A stretch of 14,155 nucleotides of DNA from the NCBI GenBank assembly GCA_965661355.1, contig CBFIDI010000038.1:1-14155 (forward strand), given 5' to 3'. Position numbers and translations under genes: made by a program. This stretch comes from CAMCFD01 sp965661355. Its GTDB lineage: Bacteria; Pseudomonadota; Alphaproteobacteria; Rickettsiales; UBA1997. Shown piece after piece: positions 1-6,600 of the stretch; position 1 is the first letter of the stretch, and every line of letters starts with the position of its first letter. The notes under the pieces are model-generated. The model was not told where the DNA came from, searched no databases, and saw nothing but the letters and a program-made list of their open reading frames with translations.

Positions 1-35
1 CAAATCAGTCATTCTTATAAACAAAATTCATAAAA

Positions 36-1502
36 ATGGATAATTTTGCAATTTTATCAGCATTAATATTTTTTCCAATTATTTCTGCCATCATATTAAT
101 CTTTTTTAAAAGCAAAAATAACAAGAACTTTTTTAATTACGGCCTAGTTATAAGTTTTATAACATTCGTGCTATCGTTAAAATTAGCGTTTTCTTTCGAT
201 AAAAGCGGTTTTTTATTTCAATTTACCGAAGTTGCTAGCATAATTAAGAATCAGAGTTTTAAATATTATATTGGCGTTGATGGAATTTCGGTTTTAATGG
301 TTTTATTAACCACATTTTTGATTCCTATTTGCATATTAATTAGCATAAAATCAATAAAAGTTAGGGTTAAAGAATTTATCATTGCTTTTTTATTGCTTGA
401 AGGATTTGTTATTGGTTCGTTTTGCGCGATGGATTTATTATTATTTTACATTTTCTTCGAGGCAATGCTTATTCCAATGTTCTTAATTATTGGAATTTGG
501 GGTGGAGATAAAAGAATATATTCGGCCTATAAGTTTTTCTTATATACACTTTTTGGCTCTATATTGTTTTTAGTTGCCATAATTTATATTTACACCACTG
601 TCGGCAGTACCGACATGATAATTTTGTCTCACATATTACCAAAAGCACCTCTTGAGGTACAAAAATGGCTATGGCTAGCTTTCTTTATATCATTTGCGAT
701 TAAAGTTCCAATGTTTCCGGTTCATACCTGGCTACCCGACGCCCATGTTCAAGCACCAACTTCTGGCTCTGTAATTTTAGCTGGAATTCTAATTAAACTT
801 GGTGCTTACGCCATGCTAAGATTCTCTTTGCCATTTTTCCCTGATGCTAGCTTTTATTTTGCAAAAATGGTTTTTGCGCTTAGTGTTATTGCTATTATTT
901 ACGCCTCTTTAGTCGCTTTAATGCAAAAAGATATGAAAAAAATGATAGCTTATTCTTCGGTAGCGCATATGGGCTTCGTTACAATGGGAATTTTTAGCTT
1001 TACGCGCCAAGGAATTGACGGCGCTATTACCCAAATGATAAGTCACGGCTTGGTTTCGGCTGCCTTATTTATATGTGTAGGTGTAATTTATGACAGAATA
1101 AAAACCAAAGAAATTGCAAAAATGGGTGGCATAGCAAATATAATGCCAAATTTTGCATTTTTAACCATGATTTTTGTTATGGCCTCGGTTGGCCTACCTG
1201 GAACCAGTGGATTTGTAGGTGAATTCTTGACTATTATTGGTACCTTCAAAGCAAGTAAAATTACCGCTACTATTGCGGCCACAGGCGTTATTTTAGGTGC
1301 TTGTTATATGTTATGGCTTTATAAAAGAACTTTATTTGGCGAGGTCGTTAGTGACAATGTTGCAAAAATGAAAAAACTTAATAAGGTTGAGTTTTTAGTT
1401 TTGACTACAATGGCTATTTTAGTGATTTTAATCGGAATTGCGCCAAATTTAATTTTATCTTATTTTGCAAATCCGGTTACAAACCTTGTTGCGCTATTTT
1501 AA
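36..1502 (+). CDS. nuoM: NADH-quinone oxidoreductase subunit M (complex I proton-pumping membrane subunit)
   Basis: This is one of the three antiporter-like membrane subunits of respiratory complex I, which couple NADH oxidation and quinone reduction to proton pumping across the inner membrane. The 488-residue protein is almost entirely hydrophobic helices and is close to the usual length (about 500). The family's key residues are visible: a membrane Glu in FFEAMLIPM (E142, equivalent to E. coli Glu144), the pump Lys in KVPMFPVHTWLPDAH (K223, equivalent to Lys234), a second Lys in ILIKLG (K254), and AYSSVAHMGF near residues 305-314. The ATG follows an A-rich stretch without a Shine-Dalgarno sequence. 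nuoN begins 19 bp after its stop, so the two are cotranscribed. An upstream gene, expected to be nuoL, would have to end within the first ~33 bases or before the window, but too little is present to call it. No promoter is visible. Confidence 0.97.
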   Translation: MDNFAILSALIFFPIISAIILIFFKSKNNKNFFNYGLVISFITFVLSLKLAFSFDKSGFLFQFTEVASIIKNQSFKYYIGVDGISVLMVLLTTFLIPICILISIKSIKVRVKEFIIAFLLLEGFVIGSFCAMDLLLFYIFFEAMLIPMFLIIGIWGGDKRIYSAYKFFLYTLFGSILFLVAIIYIYTTVGSTDMIILSHILPKAPLEVQKWLWLAFFISFAIKVPMFPVHTWLPDAHVQAPTSGSVILAGILIKLGAYAMLRFSLPFFPDASFYFAKMVFALSVIAIIYASLVALMQKDMKKMIAYSSVAHMGFVTMGIFSFTRQGIDGAITQMISHGLVSAALFICVGVIYDRIKTKEIAKMGGIANIMPNFAFLTMIFVMASVGLPGTSGFVGEFLTIIGTFKASKITATIAATGVILGACYMLWLYKRTLFGEVVSDNVAKMKKLNKVEFLVLTTMAILVILIGIAPNLILSYFANPVTNLVALF

Positions 1503-1521
1503 CATAATTTGAATTACAAAA

Positions 1522-3000
1522 ATGAACTTACTGAATTTCGTTGAGCCAATCTTACCTGAAATATCGCTATTTTTTGGTGCCATAGTTATTTTAATTTTAG
1601 ATGTTTACTTCGCTGGAAATAAGAAAGAATTCTACAAGCTATCTTATATTTTAGCAATTTTAACTTGTTTCACTTCGCTTTACTTAGTTGCTAACAATAT
1701 TTCTGTTGGCCAAAATTATTTTAACAACATGTTCCACAGCAGCAGCTTTACAGCTATGGTAAAATTCGTCTCAATATCCTTGTTAATTTTACTTTTAATA
1801 TTATCGTTAGAATTTTTATCTGCAAAAAAAGAGTTAAGCGCTGAAATTATAGCTTTATTTATGATCTCTACAGTTGGCGCCATGTTGTTAATATCTTCTA
1901 ACGACTTTTTAACATTTTATTTATCGCTTGAATTACAATCTTTGCCACTTTATCTTCTGGCTGCAATAAATAAAAAATCGCTTAAATCTTCGGAAAGCGG
2001 TATGAAATATTTCATTTTGGGCTCAACATCATCTGGTTTGCTGCTCTTGGGTATATCTTTATTTTACGGCTTTTCAGGCACAACAAACTTTAGTTCTGTT
2101 TATCAACTTTACTCTCACAGCCCTATTCCACCAGCTGTTATCTTAGGCTTTGTTTTGATATTAATTGCTATGTTCTTCAAAATTTCAGCCGCACCATTTC
2201 ACATGTGGACACCTGATGTTTACGAAGGTTCGCATTCAATAGTAACGACCTTTTTGGCCACTGTTGCAAAATTTTCATCTGTCCTAATTTTTGTCAGAAT
2301 TTTCCTAGATGTCTCTACTGGTTGGAGTGGAGTAAATAATATATTAATCTTAGTCGCAATTGCCTCAATAATCGTTGGCAGCTTTGGCGCGATTAAGCAA
2401 AATAATATTAAAAGACTTTTGGCTTATAGCTCGGTTGGGCACATTGGTTTTGTGGTTTTTGGTCTTGCCGCCTTCTCTCTTGAAGGTATTCAGTCTTGCG
2501 TGATTTATATGTTGATTTATTCATTTTTATCAATTGGTAATTTCGGATTTTTAACATTAATTTCTGGGTTCAAAAAAGGACTTCTTCAAGGAGAAAATGA
2601 CGAACAAGACCAAAAAATATTTGATATTTCTTCGTTTTCTGGCTTAGCCAAGACGAACCCTGTTTTGGCTGCAATATTTGCAATTTTAATGTTTTCTACC
2701 GCCGGAATACCTCCGTTAGCAGGATTTTTTGCAAAATTTTATATAATTTCAGCCACTATTCAATCGGGTTATTATGTATTTTCAACTACGGCAATTTTAT
2801 TTAGCGTTGTAAGCGCTTATTACTATTTAAAAATTATTAAAGTAATGTATTTTGATGACCCAAATATTATAAATAGTTTTAAATTCACAAAGCGCCTTGC
2901 GCCAAAACTTGTCGTATCTCTTATGGCTATATTTAACCTATTATTTATATTATTTCTAAAAGACTTCCTGCCCTTTGTTTCAACTATGATTGGCTTATAG
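1522..3000 (+). CDS. nuoN: NADH-quinone oxidoreductase subunit N (complex I proton-pumping membrane subunit)
   Basis: This is the second antiporter-like subunit of complex I in the window, sitting in the inner membrane beside NuoM. The 492-residue protein is made of many hydrophobic helices. Conserved proton-path residues can be read: Glu137 in YLSLELQSLPLYLLAA (equivalent to E. coli Glu133), Lys220 in FFKISAAPFHMWTPDVYEG (Lys217), Lys250 in LATVAKF (Lys247), and the later motif RLLAYSSVGHIGF. The C-terminal part contains the typical GIPPLAGFFAKFYI helix. The start at 1522 is preceded by an A-rich tract (ACAAAA) and not by a Shine-Dalgarno sequence. It is the last gene of the operon in this window: the next 577 bp carry no + strand gene and no convincing hairpin-plus-U terminator. 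No truncation or missing key residue is seen. Confidence 0.97.
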   Translation: MNLLNFVEPILPEISLFFGAIVILILDVYFAGNKKEFYKLSYILAILTCFTSLYLVANNISVGQNYFNNMFHSSSFTAMVKFVSISLLILLLILSLEFLSAKKELSAEIIALFMISTVGAMLLISSNDFLTFYLSLELQSLPLYLLAAINKKSLKSSESGMKYFILGSTSSGLLLLGISLFYGFSGTTNFSSVYQLYSHSPIPPAVILGFVLILIAMFFKISAAPFHMWTPDVYEGSHSIVTTFLATVAKFSSVLIFVRIFLDVSTGWSGVNNILILVAIASIIVGSFGAIKQNNIKRLLAYSSVGHIGFVVFGLAAFSLEGIQSCVIYMLIYSFLSIGNFGFLTLISGFKKGLLQGENDEQDQKIFDISSFSGLAKTNPVLAAIFAILMFSTAGIPPLAGFFAKFYIISATIQSGYYVFSTTAILFSVVSAYYYLKIIKVMYFDDPNIINSFKFTKRLAPKLVVSLMAIFNLLFILFLKDFLPFVSTMIGL

Positions 3001-3577
3001 AAGGCTTTAACTGAAATTAATGCCGTATTTTTACTTAATATTATATTTCTTATTGGCTGCCAAAAATTTAGAAATAGCAAAACTAACTACTCGTCTCAAA
3101 TAAATTTTCGTCAGAATATCAATTCATAACCCAAGCCAATTATACCAAATTTTTCTTACAATATAACTCCAAGATTCGCCTTTAAAAACCGATTATTCAT
3201 CGTAATTCACTCTTAATTCATCATAAAACTCATAAATTACTCAATGTCCGCTCCCTATACTTGATAATAATTATTAATTAAAAATTACCGATTCCCACAT
3301 CAACCTATAAAAATATGATTATTTAGCTTAAGCCCTCGCTTTTTTACTTAATTTCATCTTTAAATTTTATCTACAAATTGTATCAAATGAATTATATAAA
3401 ATAATTTTAGTCAAAATTATTTTCAAGAAGAATGGATTGCAAGCGAGAAAGGCTTGTATTAAACTGTAAATAATCTTCGTAATCTGTAATTTAAATCGAA
3501 GAGAAAAATTGTTTTGAATTGATGTTATTTTACCATAAATTATCCTATCAGATTTTATTGCGTCAAAATATAACAAA
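3001..3577. other. Gene-less AT-rich spacer between nuoN and nagZ
   Basis: Two genes converge on this stretch: nuoN ends at 3000 and nagZ ends at 3578 on the other strand. No frame carries a recognisable protein and no RNA gene is evident. Three kinds of structure are visible. About 3121-3360 is strongly biased on the + strand, with C roughly four times as frequent as G by hand count. From about 3197 to 3250 the triplet TCA recurs at roughly 11-base intervals. At 3398-3423 there is a perfect AT-only inverted repeat, and at 3440-3456 a small GC-containing stem, CAAGC-N7-GCTTG. Neither stem is followed by a good T run, so a terminator for either gene is possible but not shown. Confidence 0.6.
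3398..3423. repeat. Perfect 11-bp inverted repeat with 4-base loop
   Basis: The arms are AAAATAATTTT at 3398-3408 and AAAATTATTTT at 3413-3423, separated by AGTC. All 11 pairs are A-T and pairing stops cleanly at both ends. The repeat lies about 155 bp beyond the nagZ stop and about 400 bp beyond the nuoN stop. Because it is symmetrical, it could act as a weak bidirectional terminator between the convergent genes or as a protein-binding dyad. It could also be chance in very AT-rich DNA. Confidence 0.55.
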
Positions 3578-4537
3578 TTAGTCAACAAATTTATCGCGCA
3601 AACTATCTTCAACTTCTGGCAAAGCAGAGTTAATTTCTTTCATCTCTTCCATATTTCCGTTGCAGTGCAAAATAAGGTCACATCCAGCCCCTAAAGATTC
3701 TTTCACCCTATCAAAAAAGCTTCCTTTCAAAGCTTTCATCGACAAATCATCTGTCATTAAAATATTCTTAAAGCCAATTTCACCTCTAATTAAATCAACC
3801 ACCTCTTTCGAACTTGTCGCGGGCCTTAAATTATCAATAGCCGAATATAAAATATGAGCCGTCATCGCAAATTTTTGACAAGTGAATCTCTTAAAAACTT
3901 CAAAATCTTGAGATCTTAAACTTTCAATGTCAGCATCAACCCTTGGTAACTCTATATGCGAATCACAAGTTGCGCGTCCATGACCCGGAATATGCTTTAT
4001 AACCGGATAAATTTCTTTACTTAACAACCCGTCGCAAACACTTTGCGCCAAATCGCAAACTTGATTAATATTTTGGCCATAAGCCCTATCGCCAATAACC
4101 CTATGCGTTTCTTTGAAGTTTAAATCAAGCAGAGGTGCGCAATTGACGTTAATCCCAACCTCATTTAAATCAAAAGCAATTTGCGCAAAATTATCATATA
4201 TCATCTTTTTGGCTCTTTTTTGATCTTGCAAATATAAATCAGCAAAAAACTCTCCACTAGGATAGACATTCCAGTGCGGCTCTGTCATTCTTGCAACCCT
4301 TCCACCCTCTTGGTCAATCAGAATTAGAATCTCGCCCTCCATCAATTCGCGCATTGAGTCGGTTAGTTTTTTTAGTTGAATTTTATCTTTAATATTACGC
4401 GCAAATAAAATAAATCCAACGCAGCCATTTTCTTTAAAAAAATACTTCTCTTCATCGCTTAGCTCTAATCCTAAAATGCCATATATAACGGGCTTTTTTA
4501 GTAATTTATTAGACGAAATTTGCTGCAAAATATTCAT
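3578..4537 (-). CDS. nagZ: Beta-N-acetylhexosaminidase, glycoside hydrolase family 3
   Basis: NagZ removes N-acetylglucosamine from anhydro-muropeptides in the cytoplasm during peptidoglycan recycling. The 319-residue protein is a single GH3 TIM-barrel domain, slightly shorter than the usual ~330-340. The diagnostic motifs are present: DQEGGRVARM (75-84), the acid/base loop KHIPGHGRATCDSH (181-194, with the Asp-His pair D192 and H194), and the nucleophile motif TDDLSM (262-267, nucleophile D263 by family analogy). There is no signal peptide, which fits a cytosolic enzyme. The ATG at 4537 has no Shine-Dalgarno sequence. Its upstream neighbour on the same strand, hisB, is 498 bp away and unrelated, so nagZ is probably transcribed alone. 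Its presence implies a peptidoglycan layer that is turned over and recycled. No other recycling gene is in the window. Confidence 0.95.
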   Translation of the reverse strand: MNILQQISSNKLLKKPVIYGILGLELSDEEKYFFKENGCVGFILFARNIKDKIQLKKLTDSMRELMEGEILILIDQEGGRVARMTEPHWNVYPSGEFFADLYLQDQKRAKKMIYDNFAQIAFDLNEVGINVNCAPLLDLNFKETHRVIGDRAYGQNINQVCDLAQSVCDGLLSKEIYPVIKHIPGHGRATCDSHIELPRVDADIESLRSQDFEVFKRFTCQKFAMTAHILYSAIDNLRPATSSKEVVDLIRGEIGFKNILMTDDLSMKALKGSFFDRVKESLGAGCDLILHCNGNMEEMKEINSALPEVEDSLRDKFVD

Positions 4538-5035
4538 AACGATCTATTATTTTAAACTTTAATACTTAATTAAACTAAGGAAATCCAATGGCAAAACAAT
4601 TCTAGTTACAATTATCACTTAAGTGCAAAAAAAACTCAAAACCTCAAAGAAGTTAATTATTATTTTTTCATGATAATATATGACTAAAAATTTCGCAATA
4701 ACAACAATTTACTCACCGCTTCTTGATTAAAATAGATTTTAAAGATATTTTTTGGCATTAAAAAATGTTCAAAATCAAGAAAAATTGTAATTAAAATATT
4801 TTAGTTAAAATAAAAGCAATAAACAATATTTTGTTTCTTAAAAACCTTAGTCAATAAACGAATTTATTCAGAATCAAAATCCGTAAAGCCAAGAAAATAT
4901 TTCACAATATATTTTTATTAAATGATAAGATGAGTTTTTCAGAAAGATTTTATAAAAACAAATTAAAAATAAGGTAAAAAATTCATTTTTCAAGCAAAAG
5001 ACAATGTAGAGCAACAGAAATACATGACTTAATTG
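4538..5035. other. Gene-less AT-rich spacer between hisB and nagZ
   Basis: Both flanking genes run on the minus strand, so this stretch must hold the nagZ promoter and the hisB 3' end. I cannot point to a convincing -35/-10 pair or terminator in it. Only tiny reading frames occur, for example a 15-residue one at 4930-4977 on the + strand, with no supporting start signal. It is rich in A tracts and T tracts. No recognisable RNA gene or remnant of a known gene was found. Confidence 0.5.
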
Positions 5036-5623
5036 TTACAGCACACCTTTTGTCGAGGCAACCACGCCTTCCTTTCTTTTATCGATTGTAACAGAATCGC
5101 GAAGCGACCTTGCAAGAGCTTTAAAGCAAGACTCAATAATGTGGTGATTGTTTATGCCATATAAATTTTCAACATGCAAATTACAATTCATGGCGCCAGC
5201 AAAAGCAATAAACCATTCTCGGAAAAGTTCGCAATCCATATCCCCTACTTTGTCGCGCTTAAATTCGCAATTAAAAACAGTGTAAGACCTGCCTGATAAG
5301 TCAATGGTAACGCGACTTAAAGTTTCGTCCATCGGCACGTAAGAATGACCAAAGCGCGTAATTCCTTTCTTATCACCTAAGGCCTTCTTGATTGCCGCTC
5401 CAACTGCAATTCCACAATCTTCAACCGTATGATGAAAATCAATATGCAGATCACCTTTTGCTTGCAAATTAATATCAATAAGACTGTGATGAGAAAGTTG
5501 CTCAATCATATGATCAAAAAAACCAATTCCAGTGTTAACATTATAAACCCCCTTTCCGTCAAGATTAATTTCGACTTTAATTTGGGTTTCTTTGGTATTT
5601 CTTTCTATGCTCGCTTTTCTCAT
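5036..5623 (-). CDS. hisB: Imidazoleglycerol-phosphate dehydratase
   Basis: HisB catalyses the Mn-dependent dehydration of imidazole glycerol phosphate to imidazole acetol phosphate, the sixth step of histidine biosynthesis, in the cytoplasm. The 195-residue length matches the monofunctional enzyme, without the phosphatase domain found in E. coli HisB. Family motifs are all present: GFFDHM (34-39), HH (45-46), HHTVEDCGI (64-72), PMDETLSR (97-104), NHHIIESCFKALARSLRD (159-176) and the C-terminal STKGVL. The metal-binding His and Glu residues of the two repeated halves (HHTVED and HHIIES) are intact, so the enzyme should be active. The ATG is preceded by TAAATAAAA without a Shine-Dalgarno sequence. 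No other his gene lies nearby: the upstream gene on this strand is a superoxide dismutase 192 bp away. Its own promoter is annotated separately. Confidence 0.96.
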   Translation of the reverse strand: MRKASIERNTKETQIKVEINLDGKGVYNVNTGIGFFDHMIEQLSHHSLIDINLQAKGDLHIDFHHTVEDCGIAVGAAIKKALGDKKGITRFGHSYVPMDETLSRVTIDLSGRSYTVFNCEFKRDKVGDMDCELFREWFIAFAGAMNCNLHVENLYGINNHHIIESCFKALARSLRDSVTIDKRKEGVVASTKGVL

Positions 5624-5648
5624 TTTTATTTATAATTTTTAACTAAAT

Positions 5649-5677
5649 ATTATATTATCTAACTTTTAACATGTTGA
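5649..5677 (-). promoter_or_regulatory. Sigma-70-type promoter of hisB
   Basis: On the minus strand a perfect -10 box, TATAAT (5654 to 5649), lies 17 bp downstream of TCAACA (5677 to 5672), which matches four of six bases of TTGACA. Transcription would begin near 5642, giving a leader of about 18 nt before the ATG at 5623. The -35 box overlaps a near-palindrome centred on AACATGTT (5668-5675, flanked by TTTT and GAAAA). That would be a plausible operator, but its binding protein is unknown. Confidence 0.55.
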
Positions 5678-5760
5678 AAACTGGCGACATATTTATATTT
5701 TTTTACAGACTTCATGTAACAAAATAAGCTTTACCGATTTTAAAATATAAACATTTTGAC

Positions 5761-5780
5761 TCAAAAACCCAGATTTTTGA
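5761..5780 (-). terminator. Possible terminator hairpin downstream of the superoxide dismutase gene
   Basis: The arms are TCAAAAA (5761-5767) and TTTTTGA (5774-5780), 7 perfect pairs with a 6-base loop. They start 36 bp past the superoxide dismutase stop on the minus strand. The stem is AT-rich and the bases after it contain only short T runs, so this is a weak candidate. It would separate the dismutase transcript from hisB, which has its own promoter further on. Confidence 0.3.
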
Positions 5781-5815
5781 AGCTTTGAATTTTGAAACCA
5801 GCAAAAAATGTAAGG

Positions 5816-6565
5816 CTAAAGAGCTTTTTTCAAATTATCAGTAACAAAATTCCAATTAACTAATTTATTTAAGAAGATGTCGATATAATTTGGCCTAGAG
5901 TTTTGGTAGTCAAGATAATAAGCATGCTCCCAAACATCCATAGTTAAAAGCGGAATTGCATCAGTTGTAAGTGGGGTTTGGGCATTTGAAGTTTTTGTGA
6001 CCTTAAGCTTGCCACCATCAAGTACAAGCCAAGCCCAACCCGAACCAAATTGAGTTGCGCCAGCATTTTTAAATTCTTGAACAAAATTATCAAACGACCC
6101 AAAGTCAGATTCAATTTTTTGCAATAAATCTCCACTTGGCTTTCCGCCACCATTTGGCGACATAGAATTCCAATAAAAAGTGTGATTCCAAACCTGAGCC
6201 GAATTATTGAAAATTCCAGCCATAGATGAATTATCGGCACTTATTTTAATAATTTCTTCTAATGATTTTGATTCAAGATCGGTTCCTTTAATTGCCTCAT
6301 TCAACTTGTCGACATAGGCCTTATGGTGCTTGCCGTAATGATAATTTATCGTATTTTCGCTAATATTAGGCTCTAAAGCATCTTTTGAATATGGTAAATT
6401 TGGTAATTGAATAGTCATTTTTTCCCCTTTTATTTTATTGCTAGAATTATTTGACCCGCCCTTAAATAAATTAGGCGCAGGCAAAAGGCCCCTCTTGCAT
6501 GATATAGCAAGTGCCGAAGCCGATAATAAACCTGTTTTTATAAATTTTCTTTTTGACAAATCCAT
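5816..6565 (-). CDS. sodB: Fe-type superoxide dismutase with N-terminal Tat-like (possibly lipoprotein) signal
   Basis: This enzyme converts superoxide to oxygen and hydrogen peroxide. The catalytic part matches the Fe/Mn family throughout: ligand His76 in NYHYGKHH, His128 in AQVWNHTFYWN, and Asp210 and His214 in DVWEHAYYLDY. The AQVWNHTFYWN form and GSGWAWLV are typical of iron enzymes. The 249-residue form starting at 6565 adds about 49 residues to the normal ~200. They begin MDLSKRKFIK, close to the twin-arginine pattern S-R-R-x-F-L-K with Lys-Arg in place of Arg-Arg. A hydrophobic run, a possible ALA signal-peptidase site (18-20) and a cysteine at 23 (lipobox-like LAISC, imperfect) follow, then a Ser/Asn/Gly linker. 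A second start, ATG at 6418, would give a 200-residue cytosolic enzyme and is preceded by AAAGGGG. An even longer frame to 6742 is rejected because it would run through the promoter and deep into the divergent gene. Location of the product is inferred. Confidence 0.92.
   Translation of the reverse strand: MDLSKRKFIKTGLLSASALAISCKRGLLPAPNLFKGGSNNSSNKIKGEKMTIQLPNLPYSKDALEPNISENTINYHYGKHHKAYVDKLNEAIKGTDLESKSLEEIIKISADNSSMAGIFNNSAQVWNHTFYWNSMSPNGGGKPSGDLLQKIESDFGSFDNFVQEFKNAGATQFGSGWAWLVLDGGKLKVTKTSNAQTPLTTDAIPLLTMDVWEHAYYLDYQNSRPNYIDIFLNKLVNWNFVTDNLKKAL
6419..6430 (-). promoter_or_regulatory. Ribosome binding site for an internal superoxide dismutase start
   Basis: On the minus strand AAAGGGG lies 5 nt before the in-frame ATG at 6418. 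It can pair with the 16S rRNA 3' end over AAGGGG with one G-U wobble. Translation from here gives MTIQLPNLPY, exactly where normal cytosolic Fe superoxide dismutases begin. Few other genes in this window have any Shine-Dalgarno sequence, so this one is notable. Confidence 0.5.
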
Positions 6566-6581
6566 AACAAAATAGTAGCAT
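6553..6581 (+). promoter_or_regulatory. Candidate promoter of the GT2 glycosyltransferase gene
   Basis: TTGACA (6553-6558), a perfect -35 box, is followed after 17 bp by TAGCAT (6576-6581), four of six matches to TATAAT. An alternative -10, CATAAT (6579-6584), is a better match but has a 20-bp spacer. Transcription would start near 6588-6591, only 3-6 nt before the ATG at 6594. The box lies inside the first codons of the divergent dismutase gene and its -10 overlaps that gene's -10. Confidence 0.45.
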
Positions 6582-6600
6582 AATGTAGTAGCGATGTCAA
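6572..6600 (-). promoter_or_regulatory. Sigma-70-type promoter of the superoxide dismutase gene
   Basis: On the minus strand TTGACA (6600 to 6595, perfect) is followed after exactly 17 bp by TACTAT (6577 to 6572), four of six matches. The expected start point, 7 nt past the -10, is position 6565, which is the A of the ATG of the long dismutase form. The transcript would therefore be leaderless. The -35 overlaps the start codon of the divergent glycosyltransferase gene. Confidence 0.55.

Noticed and set aside
1..33. 3' end of an upstream gene (nuoL expected)
   Set aside because: One frame ends with TAA at 31-33 and another at 18-20. Ten or fewer residues are not enough to identify either as NuoL.
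2823..3080. 85-codon minus-strand frame across the nuoN end
   Set aside because: It is mostly antisense to the well-supported nuoN coding sequence, so it is a shadow frame.
3061..3360. Possible minus-strand pseudogene beginning MKLSKKARA and containing KGESWSYIVRKIWYNWLGL
   Set aside because: The frame has about eight stops in roughly 120 codons, near what is expected for random AT-rich sequence, and I recognise no family. It is kept only as part of the strand-bias finding.
3367..3612. 81-codon minus-strand frame downstream of and overlapping nagZ
   Set aside because: It overlaps the nagZ 3' end in another frame, shows no family motifs and includes the AT-only hairpin. It looks like chance.
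4930..4977. 15-residue frame MSFSERFYKNKLKIR in the hisB-nagZ spacer
   Set aside because: It is too short to judge and has no Shine-Dalgarno sequence or promoter.
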